A stretch of DNA of 64,000 nucleotides from positions 1 through 64,000 of the forward strand of contig CAVQOI010000003.1 of the NCBI GenBank assembly GCA_963714425.1. The letters are read 5' to 3'. The notes under the pieces were generated by a model. The model was not told the origin of the DNA, searched no databases, and was given only the letters and a program-made list of their open reading frames with translations. This DNA comes from DATCYX01 sp963714425. GTDB lineage: Bacteria > Chloroflexota > Anaerolineae > Anaerolineales > UBA4823. Below are positions 9,378 to 17,005 of this stretch, in pieces; the stretch's first letter is position 1; each line of letters starts with the position of its first letter. Made by a program: the position numbers and the translations under genes.

Positions 9378-9435
9378 GCCAATTGAATGCAAAAAAAACC
9401 TGATTTAACGCTTTCAAAATATCAAAATTCCCCCC
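9378..9435 (+). repeat. Direct repeat, copy 2 (TGCCAATTGAATG...)
   Basis: TGCCAATTGAATGC, variable bases, CGCTTTCAAAATATCAAAA and a C-run, matching 8713-8770. The interval to the next gene end (9579, other strand) shows no further gene on the plus strand. Confidence 0.6.
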
Positions 9436-9578
9436 CTCGTTTTACCTCCCGGAAATGCGCCGTCCAAAACCCTCCCCCTTATTTGGCTTCCTTCGTGTAC
9501 ATCCCTGCCAGAGGCAGGTTTGTGTTAAAAAAACCACTGCCTTGGGTTGTGCTCATCGGTCGCGAAACTCCTCCCCCC

Positions 9579-10424
9579 CTACCCAACCTCCCCCCACACC
9601 TGGCGCATGTAGCCAGCATCCTCCTCCATCACCGGGCTCTCGCACAGCAGCCGCCCGGCGCAGCCGAAATCCAGCAGCGCCTGGAAGATCGCCCGCAGGT
9701 CCAGGTCGGAGTCCTGCAGCGGCAGGTGGTTCTTCTCGCCCTTCTCGCCGTACTCGATGCCCGAGAGGTGCACGTGCAGGTTCTTGAGCGCCTCATCCCC
9801 CAGCGCCTTGCCATACGCCTCCAGCGTCCGCGACCAATCGTCGTAGGTGTTCATCGTGCCGTCGCCCGGGCGGGCGTGCAGGTGGGCAAAGTCGATGCAC
9901 GGCAGCACCCCGGGGATCGCCCGGCTCATCGCCAGCGTATCCTCCAGCGAGCCCAGCATGGCAGATTTGCCCATCGTCTCCGGGCGCAGGATGGCCGGGT
10001 TGCCCGCCGCCCGCAGCTCATCGACGCAGCCCTGCAGCCTTTGGATAGCCCCCGGCAGCACCTCCGCCGGCGGGCGCTCGAAGTACGAGCCGGGGTGGAA
10101 GATGATGTCGGTCGCCCCTGCCAGGTTGCCGAAGTGCGCCGAATCCATCAGCCGCTGGCGCGACTTGGGCCACTCCTCGTCGTCCGCGTTCAGGTTGATG
10201 TAATACGGGGCGTGCACGCTGATGCGCACGTCATTTTCGGCGGCGGTCTCCTGGATGGCGGCGCACGTCTCGGGCGAGACGCGCACCGAGCGCACCCAGC
10301 CCAGCTCCAGGGCGAACAGCTCCAGCTCGGCGGAGCGCAGCACCGCGCCCACGCTGCCCCCGGGCTTCTTGGGGGTGGATTTGGGCGAGCCCACCGTGCC
10401 AAAACGGAAAGGGGATTTGGTCAT
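9579..10424 (-). CDS. AP endonuclease family 2 (endonuclease IV-like) TIM-barrel protein
   Basis: Endonuclease IV proteins cut DNA 5' to abasic sites with a three-metal centre. The 281-residue product shows the metal ligands in the expected order: His in VHAPYY, His in FHPGSY, Glu in RPETMG, Asp and His in CIDFAHLHA, His in VHLSG and Glu in CESPV. Length matches the family (about 280). I start at MTKSPFRFG (10424) rather than the upstream residues MCEVS. It is the last of a run of minus-strand genes after dgkA, 54 bases downstream of it. Another xylose-isomerase-like TIM-barrel role cannot be excluded, but the ligand set favours the Nfo branch. Confidence 0.85.
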   Translation of the reverse strand: MTKSPFRFGTVGSPKSTPKKPGGSVGAVLRSAELELFALELGWVRSVRVSPETCAAIQETAAENDVRISVHAPYYINLNADDEEWPKSRQRLMDSAHFGNLAGATDIIFHPGSYFERPPAEVLPGAIQRLQGCVDELRAAGNPAILRPETMGKSAMLGSLEDTLAMSRAIPGVLPCIDFAHLHARPGDGTMNTYDDWSRTLEAYGKALGDEALKNLHVHLSGIEYGEKGEKNHLPLQDSDLDLRAIFQALLDFGCAGRLLCESPVMEEDAGYMRQVWGEVG

Positions 10425-10440
10425 AGATACCTCACACAAC

Positions 10441-10497
10441 TCTCCATTCTCTACTCTCTACTCTCCAATCCTCAATCTTCAATCTCCAATCAACAAT
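10441..10497. repeat. Low-complexity CTCTACTCTCCAATC-type repeats
   Basis: A pyrimidine-rich run of near-repeats (CATTCTCTACTCTCTACTCT, then CCAATCCTCAATCTTCAATC) lies between the endonuclease IV-like gene and dgkA. It resembles the slipped simple repeats at 8060-8150 and 8684-8711 and, in style, the TACGCTATACGCTAC runs at 10903-10919 and 43976-43997. Confidence 0.5.
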
Positions 10498-10859
10498 TTC
10501 ACCAACGGTGGCCCCAGGATCAGAATTCCAATCAACGCCGCGCTGGTGGCAGCGATCAGCACCGCCGCCGCGCCCACGTCTTTGCCCACGCGTGCCAGCT
10601 CCCGGTGCTCGTGGTCGGTCGCCAGGTCCACCACAGCTTCCAGGGCGGTGTTGATGAACTCAGCCGTCCACACCATGGCGATAGCAATGATGATTGCCGC
10701 CCAGTCGCGCGTCGACAGGCGCAGCCAAACAGCCAGGATCACCACCACCACGCTCACCACCGCGTGGATCCAGGCGTTGCGTTGCGTGCGGATCACAAAC
10801 CACCACCCGCTGAAAGCGTATCGAAAGGAGCGTGCCCGCGATGCAAGGAAAGCGATCAT
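10479..10859 (-). CDS. dgkA: Undecaprenol/diacylglycerol kinase DgkA
   Basis: DgkA-type kinases are small integral membrane enzymes that phosphorylate undecaprenol (Gram-positives, related phyla) or diacylglycerol with ATP. The 126-residue product has the family signature EFINTALEAVVDLAT followed by HRELARVGKDVGAAAVL, and three hydrophobic helices. I prefer the start at 10859 (MIAFLASRARSF); an ATG 18 bases earlier is possible. It follows ybeY in the same direction, the arrangement known from the Bacillus yqfF-ybeY-dgkA block. Confidence 0.92.
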   Translation of the reverse strand: MIAFLASRARSFRYAFSGWWFVIRTQRNAWIHAVVSVVVVILAVWLRLSTRDWAAIIIAIAMVWTAEFINTALEAVVDLATDHEHRELARVGKDVGAAAVLIAATSAALIGILILGPPLVKLLIGD

Positions 10860-10946
10860 GAGTTGATTATACGCCAATCACAAGAGGCTCTGCAATCACG
10901 CTATACGCTCTACGCTATATCGATGGAAATCACGTATAACGTACCC

Positions 10947-11393
10947 TTACGGGCTTATGTTTACCCCTAACTCACCCAGCACCTCGGCCTGGATGCGCCA
11001 CATGCGGGCTTTCTCATCTACCTCGCCATGGTCGTAGCCCAGCAAGTGCAGCACCCCGTGCACCACCAGGAGCTGCAGCTCATCCGCAACGCCGTGCCCT
11101 CCCTCTCTGGCTTGGGCGGCAGCCCGCGGCAGGGAGATGAGCACATCACCCAGGTAGCGCTCACCAGAATCGGGGTCCTCCTCGTCCGAGGGGAATGACA
11201 GCACGTCGGTAGGCGCGTCGATCTGAAGGAACTGGCGGTTCAGCCGCTGCAGCGGCTCGTCGCCTGTGATGACCACGCTCAATCCAGCCGATTCCGGGGC
11301 GCCCGCCTGAGCCAGGGCAGCCTGGGCGGCGCGCTCCAGCAGCGCCGGGTCTTCGATCTCGAAGTTGGCATCCGGCACCTGGATGGAGATCAT
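10947..11393 (-). CDS. ybeY: Endoribonuclease YbeY (16S rRNA maturation)
   Basis: YbeY is a zinc-dependent single-strand endoribonuclease that takes part in 16S rRNA 3'-end maturation and ribosome quality control. The 148-residue product contains the hallmark HGVLHLLGYDH (three zinc-binding His) at about residues 113-123, and TDVLSFP upstream of it. The start codon overlaps the yqfF stop by four bases (11390-11393), showing translational coupling. Confidence 0.95.
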   Translation of the reverse strand: MISIQVPDANFEIEDPALLERAAQAALAQAGAPESAGLSVVITGDEPLQRLNRQFLQIDAPTDVLSFPSDEEDPDSGERYLGDVLISLPRAAAQAREGGHGVADELQLLVVHGVLHLLGYDHGEVDEKARMWRIQAEVLGELGVNISP

Positions 11394-13576
11394 TGGGTTG
11401 ATTCAGAAGCTGGTTCGGGGGACTTGTGTTTGGGTTCGGACGGTGCATCCATAACAGGGCGCTGCGTGGGCAGGGTCGGCACGTTTTCACTGGCAGGGAC
11501 GGGGGCGCCCTTCTCCAGGCTGGGGTACTCGATGCGTGGGTGGTAAACGCCGCGCAGCGTGGCGGTGAACGACTCAGCGATGGCATCCAGATCGCGCAAG
11601 GTCAGATCCGTGTCAGCCAGCTGCTCCATGTTGATGCGGTTCTGGATCACGCTCTTGATCAGTGTCCGCATTTCATCCACGTCCTTCGGACGCTCGGCGC
11701 GCACCCGCGCCTCGCTGCCGTCTGCCAGCATCAGGATGGCGGTCTCGCGCGAGCCAGGGCGCGGGCCGGGATAACGGAATAGCTCTTGGTCCACCAGGTC
11801 CTCGTCACCGCCGGCGGCTTTGACCGCGTTGATGTATTGGTAGCGAGTGAGCATGGTGCCGTGGTGCTCGAGGATGAAATCCTGGATGCGGCGCGGAATG
11901 CGGTACTGGCGCGCCAGCTCCACGCCATCCGTGATGTGCTTGATGATGATCACCGCGCTGTCGGTAGGTGTGAACTGGTCGTGAGGGTTTTGGCTGCCGG
12001 GCACCTGGTTCTCGATGAAAAAGATCGGGTTCAGGGCTTTGCCGATGTCATGGTACAGGGCGCCCACCCGGGTGAGCAGTGTGTCAGCCCCAATGCGCTC
12101 GGCGGCTTGCTCAGCCAGGTTAGCCACCTGCAAGCTGTGCTGGTATGTGCCCGGGGCGTTGCGCAGAACACGCTGCAGCAGTGGGTTGTCGGCCCGCGAG
12201 ATCTCCAGCAATTGCAGGGCGGTGGTAAGCCCCATAAATTGCGCCAGGAAGAACTGCAGCAGCACTGCCAGGCTGGCAGAAGCGATGCCGTTGAGAAGCG
12301 CAGCGCCAACCAGGGTGGTGATGCCCACCCAATCCGTCTCGGGCAAGGGCAGCCGGTAGACAATAGAGACCAGGCTGCCGCAGCTGGCAATCACAGCGCC
12401 GGCCCAGAAGAAAGCCAGGATGCGCTGGGCGCGGCCCAGTGTGAGCACTCCCAGGATGCTGCTGAGCATATAGTACAGGGTCATCTCCAGGGAGTTGGGC
12501 AGGCCAAACGCCACCAGGATCGACAGCGATAACGAAAACACCACCGCCGCCTCTGCGCCAAAAAGGGCAGTCATCGTCAATCCGAACGCGGCTAATGGGA
12601 AGACATAGGGGATGACGGCATGTCCGGGGATGATCACCCGCGCCGACATCAAAAAGGCGAGGAAGAGCAGGGTCGCCACGGTGAGACCGCGCACGTCCCG
12701 GTTCAGCTGCCGATTGCGCCGCAGGTAGAGCAGGTTGAAGCTGGTCACCAGGAAAACCAGGATGGCTGCCGCGGCGATATCTTGCCATCCGAATTGGGGC
12801 TGGACTAACCCCAGGTTTTGCAGCGCCTCCAGGTCGGTCTCGGAGATGATGCGGCCGCGCTGAACGACGGTCTCACCGAATTTGTAGCTGCGCGTGATAG
12901 GGGTGACGCTTTCGCGGGCTTTATCGCGTGCGGCATTTGTCAGGGTCTCGCTGTAGAAGCTGTTAGGCGTGACAAAGGCTGTAACCAGCTCGCTGACGAT
13001 GTTTGCCTGGTTCTCAGGGAGCGACAGGCTTACCAGGGAATGAACGCTGCGGCGAGCATCTTCGAGGCGGTCCTCACGGATGGTGGTGCGCATCACCTGT
13101 TCGAGCACGACGATCGCCTCAGCATGTATGGCCTGCCAGCGCGAATCGTTGAGGGCCAGGATGCCCTGGGCAGTCTCCAGGCTGAGCTGGATCTCTACCA
13201 GGGCAGCCAGGTCGCTCAGTTTCTGCTCGGGGGTGGCAAAGGTGTCGGCGCGCACGTTGGAGATGAAAGCCAGAGATGTGCGCAGCATCTCGAGCTGGCG
13301 GCGAGCGATGCCTGTATCAGCTGGTGTATAGATGGCGGGGATGCCCCGGGCGGCGGCGTCGCGCTGCTGCGCGGTGAGCAGCTTGCTCTCATAGGAGACG
13401 TCCTGAGGGGCGAGGACATCCTCGGTAGCAACCTGACCGGCCTGTAAAGAAGTGGAGGCGAGAGGCGTGATCTGAGGGGTTATCAGTGCAATGAAAGCTG
13501 TTGCAAGGGTAACTGATAACAATAAGAACCGGTACGTTCCTGCATTCCTGCCTGATTCAGGCATAGCAACTTTCAA
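11390..13576 (-). CDS. pgpH: 7TM-HD phosphohydrolase YqfF/PgpH, c-di-AMP phosphodiesterase
   Basis: PgpH proteins degrade the second messenger cyclic di-AMP. The 728-residue product has an N-terminal membrane anchor, a large extracytoplasmic 7TMR-HDED domain (residues about 40-290), a cluster of seven membrane helices (about 295-470) and a cytoplasmic HD domain with TYQHSLQVANLAEQ, ALYHDIGK at about 505 and HHGTM. A proline/serine-rich tail follows. A TTG at 13576 gives MKVAMPESGR; the ATG at 13564 is the alternative. It overlaps yqeY upstream and ybeY downstream by four bases each. Confidence 0.95.
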   Translation of the reverse strand: MKVAMPESGRNAGTYRFLLLSVTLATAFIALITPQITPLASTSLQAGQVATEDVLAPQDVSYESKLLTAQQRDAAARGIPAIYTPADTGIARRQLEMLRTSLAFISNVRADTFATPEQKLSDLAALVEIQLSLETAQGILALNDSRWQAIHAEAIVVLEQVMRTTIREDRLEDARRSVHSLVSLSLPENQANIVSELVTAFVTPNSFYSETLTNAARDKARESVTPITRSYKFGETVVQRGRIISETDLEALQNLGLVQPQFGWQDIAAAAILVFLVTSFNLLYLRRNRQLNRDVRGLTVATLLFLAFLMSARVIIPGHAVIPYVFPLAAFGLTMTALFGAEAAVVFSLSLSILVAFGLPNSLEMTLYYMLSSILGVLTLGRAQRILAFFWAGAVIASCGSLVSIVYRLPLPETDWVGITTLVGAALLNGIASASLAVLLQFFLAQFMGLTTALQLLEISRADNPLLQRVLRNAPGTYQHSLQVANLAEQAAERIGADTLLTRVGALYHDIGKALNPIFFIENQVPGSQNPHDQFTPTDSAVIIIKHITDGVELARQYRIPRRIQDFILEHHGTMLTRYQYINAVKAAGGDEDLVDQELFRYPGPRPGSRETAILMLADGSEARVRAERPKDVDEMRTLIKSVIQNRINMEQLADTDLTLRDLDAIAESFTATLRGVYHPRIEYPSLEKGAPVPASENVPTLPTQRPVMDAPSEPKHKSPEPASESTQ

Positions 13577-14019
13577 CCTGTAAGCAACTTACGCACAGCC
13601 TGGCTGGCGGCGTCGCCGGTGGCGCGCCCCTGGATGCGCGGCATGAGCAATTTCATCACCTGGCCCATTTCGGCCGGCGAGGAAGCGCCCGCTTCTGCGA
13701 TCGCCTGGCGAGCCTGCTCTTCCAGCTCTTGCGTGGTGAGCGCCTTGGGCAAGAAGCTCTCCAGCAGAGCGATCTCCACATGCGCTGTGGCCGCCAGGTC
13801 AGGGCGGCGGGCGCGCTCTGCGTCAGCGATCGTCTCGTGGCGAGACTTGACCTCCTTCTGCAGGATGGCCATCATGCCAGGATCATCGAGGGTGATGCGG
13901 CGGTCGATCTCGATCTGCTTGATCGCCGCCAGGGCGCCCCTAAGGGTGCGCTTGCGCAGGTCATCACCGGCGCGCATAGCGTCCTTCAAAGCATCCTCGA
14001 GCTGGGTTTTAACGCTCAT
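13573..14019 (-). CDS. yqeY: GatB/YqeY domain protein YqeY
   Basis: YqeY is a small helical protein related to the C-terminal tRNA-binding domain of the GatB amidotransferase subunit; its precise role is not established. The 148-residue product has the family pattern MSVKTQLEDALKDAMRAGD, RKRTLRGALAAIKQIEID and AEMGQVMKLLMPRIQGRATG. It is the first gene of the yqeY-pgpH-ybeY-dgkA run and overlaps pgpH by four bases. The 125 bases between it and the next gene hold no obvious further feature. Confidence 0.94.
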   Translation of the reverse strand: MSVKTQLEDALKDAMRAGDDLRKRTLRGALAAIKQIEIDRRITLDDPGMMAILQKEVKSRHETIADAERARRPDLAATAHVEIALLESFLPKALTTQELEEQARQAIAEAGASSPAEMGQVMKLLMPRIQGRATGDAASQAVRKLLTG

Positions 14020-14144
14020 ATATTTATTATACCTAATTTTAAGGTGAGCGGGTCACAACGGGAATGGCACGAATGTGCGTATACAGCGAATGCGGTGTGG
14101 AATATGATGAAGCTATCAACGAATAAGTAAGATAGGTTAGAGAT

Positions 14145-14507
14145 TTATTCCTTTTTCAGGTTCTCTGCGATCCTGGCCTTTACCATCTTGCTGATCAACG
14201 CATACGGCATGGGTTGATCCAGCGGGAAATGAACTGACCCTTTTGTGCCCTTATAGGAAGACAGTCCTTCAAGAGCCTCCATTGCAGATGTCTTTGGATA
14301 AAACCCTATGTGGTGCTTCCAAACCGCAAAGGAGACCAGGAACCCATTGAGATGATAAGCCGGCATTTGATAGCTTATCTTTCCCTCTGCTTCCGGAGCG
14401 GCTTCTTTAATGGTGGTCGTGATCTTGACCAGAATTTGCTGCACGTCTGGCGGAAACTGGGCGATGTATTCGTCGATCGTGGTTGGGGTGCCTTTGTTCT
14501 CTATAAT
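14145..14507 (-). CDS. DUF1801 (YdhG-like) small protein, probable non-ATG start
   Basis: The product matches the DUF1801/YdhG family (iron-chaperone-like fold, function unclear): EAAPEAEGKISYQMPAYHLNG, then VWKHHIGFYP and GSVHFPLDQP. The conserved N-terminus IENKGTPTTIDEYIAQFPPD lies upstream of the first ATG/GTG candidates. The frame there begins ATT-ATA-GAG-AAC right after an AGGAG ribosome site, so the start is probably the ATT at 14507 (6-base spacing) or the ATA after it, or a sequence error for ATG. A GTG at 14444 would cut off the conserved part. With the ATT start the protein has 120 residues, the normal family length. Confidence 0.8.
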   Translation of the reverse strand: MIENKGTPTTIDEYIAQFPPDVQQILVKITTTIKEAAPEAEGKISYQMPAYHLNGFLVSFAVWKHHIGFYPKTSAMEALEGLSSYKGTKGSVHFPLDQPMPYALISKMVKARIAENLKKE

Positions 14508-14565
14508 GTAAATCTCCTGAAGTAGCCTTGTCTAGAACAATTGTACTACTCTTTCCAGGTTTCTA

Positions 14566-14620
14566 CTCACCCATCCCCCCCTGCTTCCCTCCGGTCGCAG
14601 GCCCTTCCCTCGAAGGGGGG
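14566..14620 (+). repeat. Dispersed intergenic repeat (GCTTCCCTCCGGTCGCAGGC type)
   Basis: CTCACCCATCCCCCC, then CTGCTTCCCTCCGGTCGCAG, then GCCCTTCCCTCGAAGGGGGG. It is the reverse-oriented relative of 9277-9346 and is followed directly by the palindrome at 14628-14657, as in the 9.2 kb copy. Confidence 0.6.
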
Positions 14621-14627
14621 AAAGAAA

Positions 14628-14657
14628 CCGAAAATTGGGCGTACGCCCAATTTTCGG
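14628..14657. repeat. Perfect 30-bp palindrome, CCGAAAATTGGGCGT type
   Basis: The sequence CCGAAAATTGGGCGT is followed immediately by its exact reverse complement. It belongs to the same family as 9216-9270 (CCGAAAACTGGGTGT). It lies in the divergent region between the DUF1801 gene and the HutC-type regulator, next to the C-rich dispersed repeat. Confidence 0.75.
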
Positions 14658-14740
14658 AATTACTCCCCTCCCCGGCTGGTGGGGGGTGGGGGTGCAAGTC
14701 GAAACCTTTCTGGGAGACATAAGCGGGGATTATCGAAAAG

Positions 14741-14787
14741 TCCTTGACCTTTCCGATTTTAGCGCGATAATAGCTATTGTTATAACA
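14741..14787 (+). promoter_or_regulatory. Promoter and candidate operator for the HutC-type regulator
   Basis: TTGACC (-35-like) and GATAAT (-10-like) are separated by 16 bases. Just downstream, at 14778-14787, is the perfect palindrome TGTTATAACA, followed by ATTATAAT. Its place between the -10 and the start codon suits autorepression by the GntR/HutC protein. This is inference from position and symmetry. Confidence 0.5.
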
Positions 14788-14809
14788 TTATAATCTTTCG
14801 ATCACCGTG

Positions 14810-15574
14810 ATGCCCACGATGAATATCCCCACACAACCCTTCAGCGTGGATAAGCACAGCCCTGTGCCTTACTACTACCAAATCGAAGAATGGCTGCGCG
14901 GCCAGATCTTGAGTGGCGCCTTGCAGCCCGGTGACCAGCTGCCCAGCGAGATGGACCTCAGCAAGCAGCTGGGTGTCAGCCGCATCGTCGTGCGCCAGGC
15001 GCTCAAAGATCTAACCCACGAAGGCCTGATCGACCGCCATCGCGCTCTGGGCACATTCGTGGCGCGTCCACGGAGAGTGGTGCCTTTCTCACGCCAGAGC
15101 TTGCGTGGCCTTACCGAGGACGTGGCCGCCGAAGGGCTTACCGTGCGCTCGCAAGTCCTTGCTCAGGAGCGGCTCCCCGCAGCGGGCGAGGTGATGCATG
15201 AGTTGCTCCTCCCGCCGGGGACTCAGGTGCTGCTCATCCGCCGTTTGCGCTCCGTGCAGGGAGTCCCCATTGTGATAGAGAGCTCCTACCACCCTTACGA
15301 ACGCTTCTCAGCGCTGCTGGAAATGGATTTGAGCGACCGCTCTGTATATGAGATCCTCAACAAGGAATACGATGCCCGTCCGGTTTACGCTCGCGACCGC
15401 TTTGTCGCCGAGGTTGCCGACCAGGAGATCGCCAGCCTGCTGGAGATCGAACCTGGTGATCCGGTGATGCGCTACAAGCGCACCGCCCGAGATAAATCTG
15501 GGAATGTGATGGAGTTCACCATCTCAATCTACCGTGCCGACCAGTACCAGTTTGTCGTCGAGTACGAAAGCTAA
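14810..15574 (+). CDS. GntR-family transcriptional regulator, HutC subfamily
   Basis: The 254-residue product has an N-terminal winged helix (PVPYYYQIEEWLRGQILSG, PGDQLPSEMDLSKQLGVSRI, VRQALKDLTHEGLIDRHRAL) and a C-terminal UTRA ligand-binding domain (about residues 90-245). HutC-type proteins usually repress a neighbouring catabolic operon until a small effector binds UTRA. It precedes, in the same direction and with a 22-base gap, the transporter, S1P lyase and kinase genes, so it is their likely regulator. The start could be the GTG at 14807, the ATG at 14810 or the ATG at 14819; no ribosome site decides. Confidence 0.9.
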   Translation: MPTMNIPTQPFSVDKHSPVPYYYQIEEWLRGQILSGALQPGDQLPSEMDLSKQLGVSRIVVRQALKDLTHEGLIDRHRALGTFVARPRRVVPFSRQSLRGLTEDVAAEGLTVRSQVLAQERLPAAGEVMHELLLPPGTQVLLIRRLRSVQGVPIVIESSYHPYERFSALLEMDLSDRSVYEILNKEYDARPVYARDRFVAEVADQEIASLLEIEPGDPVMRYKRTARDKSGNVMEFTISIYRADQYQFVVEYES

Positions 15575-15596
15575 ACCAAATTAGGAGGTCACCCAG

Positions 15597-16853
15597 ATGT
15601 CAACCACCGCAAAAGAGATCAAGGTCTACGGTTATCGTTGGGTGGTGTTGCTGGCGTTCATGTTCGTCAGCCTCACCATGCAGATCTTCTGGATCTGCTA
15701 CGCGCCCATCACGGGGGTCGCCGCACAACATTATGGCGTCTCAGATCTGGAGATCGGCCTGCTGGCAATGATCTTCATGTTCGTGTACCTCCCGCTGGCA
15801 ATCCCCGCTTCGTGGGCGATTGACACCTGGGGGTTTAAGAAGGCGGTCAGCGTGGGAGCGGTTTTGATGGGGGTCTTTGGCTTGCTGCGCGGCATATTCA
15901 CCCAGGATTACACTGCCGCCCTGATCTTCACCATAGGCATCGCCGCCGCCCAGCCGCTGTTCCTCAACGCCGGCACCAAGCTGGCTGCCAACTGGTTCCC
16001 AATCCAGGAGCGCGCCACTGTCGTCGGAATCGGCGCGGTAGCCCCCTTGCTGGGCATCGTCATTGGTCAGATGCTCACCCCTTTTCTGGTGCAGGGGTCC
16101 AGCATCGCATCAGCGATGATGATCTATGGTGTCATCGGCGCGGTCTCGGCGGTCGTCTTCTTGATTTTCGCCAAAGACCAACCGCCGACGCCTGCGGGTT
16201 TTGAAGAGCGAGTCGTCATGCTTGAGGGTCTCAAGCATATCCTCAAGATGCGCGACTTCTACTTGCTGGCCCTGATCCTTTTTGTGGTGAACGCCATATT
16301 TAATGGTGTTTCCACCTGGGTCGAGCCTATCGTGCGCCCAAAGGGTATGGACATCGCCCAGGCTGGAATTATCGGCGGGCTGTTGATGATCGGCGGCATC
16401 GTTGGCGTGTTTGTGCTCCCGCCATTATCTGACCGCATGAGCAAGCGCAAGCCGGTCTTCCTGGTTGGGATATTGGCGACCATTCCCTTCCTGCTCTTGA
16501 TGGCGTTCATCGGCAACTTCGCCCTCCTGGCAGTTGTCACCTTCGTCTTAGGCCTGTTTATGATGGGCATACTGCCAGTCGCCATGCAGTATGGCACTGA
16601 GATCTGCTACCCTGCCCCAGAGGGCACATCGGCGGGCTTGTTTACCCTGGCGGGTCAGCTCTCGGTGGTCGCAATCACCGCCATGGGCTGGTCGAATGAA
16701 GCCTACGGCTCGTTCACGCCATCGATCATCTTCCTGTCATTGGCAATGCTGATCAGCGGATTTCTGCTCGGGATGATGAAAGAATCAAAGATGATGCAGG
16801 CTGCCCAGCCCTCGAGCGAGGTGCAGGAAGCGCCGCAACCAGACAAGGCTTGA
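15597..16853 (+). CDS. Major facilitator superfamily transporter, FLVCR-like
   Basis: A 418-residue, 12-helix transporter. The N-terminus YGYRWVVLLAFMFVSLTMQI, the loop LAIPASWAIDTWGFKKA and GLLRGIF, and AAQPLFLNAGTKLAANWF resemble the FLVCR group, whose animal members carry choline, ethanolamine or haem. AGGAGG lies 7 bases before the ATG. It follows the HutC-type regulator by 22 bases and precedes the S1P lyase by 152 bases, an interval that holds a decayed copy of the CCGAAAATTGGGC palindrome family. The subfamily assignment is from sequence pattern; the substrate is not known. Confidence 0.85.
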   Translation: MSTTAKEIKVYGYRWVVLLAFMFVSLTMQIFWICYAPITGVAAQHYGVSDLEIGLLAMIFMFVYLPLAIPASWAIDTWGFKKAVSVGAVLMGVFGLLRGIFTQDYTAALIFTIGIAAAQPLFLNAGTKLAANWFPIQERATVVGIGAVAPLLGIVIGQMLTPFLVQGSSIASAMMIYGVIGAVSAVVFLIFAKDQPPTPAGFEERVVMLEGLKHILKMRDFYLLALILFVVNAIFNGVSTWVEPIVRPKGMDIAQAGIIGGLLMIGGIVGVFVLPPLSDRMSKRKPVFLVGILATIPFLLLMAFIGNFALLAVVTFVLGLFMMGILPVAMQYGTEICYPAPEGTSAGLFTLAGQLSVVAITAMGWSNEAYGSFTPSIIFLSLAMLISGFLLGMMKESKMMQAAQPSSEVQEAPQPDKA

Positions 16854-17005
16854 GTGCGTATGCCCATTTTCCGGGAGATCCCTCCTCCCCCATTCTAGGG
16901 GAGAAGAAGCCTGCCGCCGCGAAGCGCGTACGAACGCAGCGAAGTAGGGCAGGCAGGCCGGGAGTGGGGGTGGTAGATACAAGTAGAGAATAATAAGGAG
17001 TCACT

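Noticed and set aside
9387..10970. A 527-codon plus-strand open frame over the endonuclease IV-like and dgkA genes
   Set aside because: It is antisense to two genes with clear family motifs (metal ligands of Nfo, DgkA signature). Its translation is rich in Arg, His, Gln and Val with no recognisable domain, as expected from a shadow of GC-rich coding DNA.
12120..12788. A 222-codon minus-strand frame inside pgpH
   Set aside because: It overlaps the membrane domain of pgpH on the same strand in another frame and shows no domain; a GC-driven shadow.
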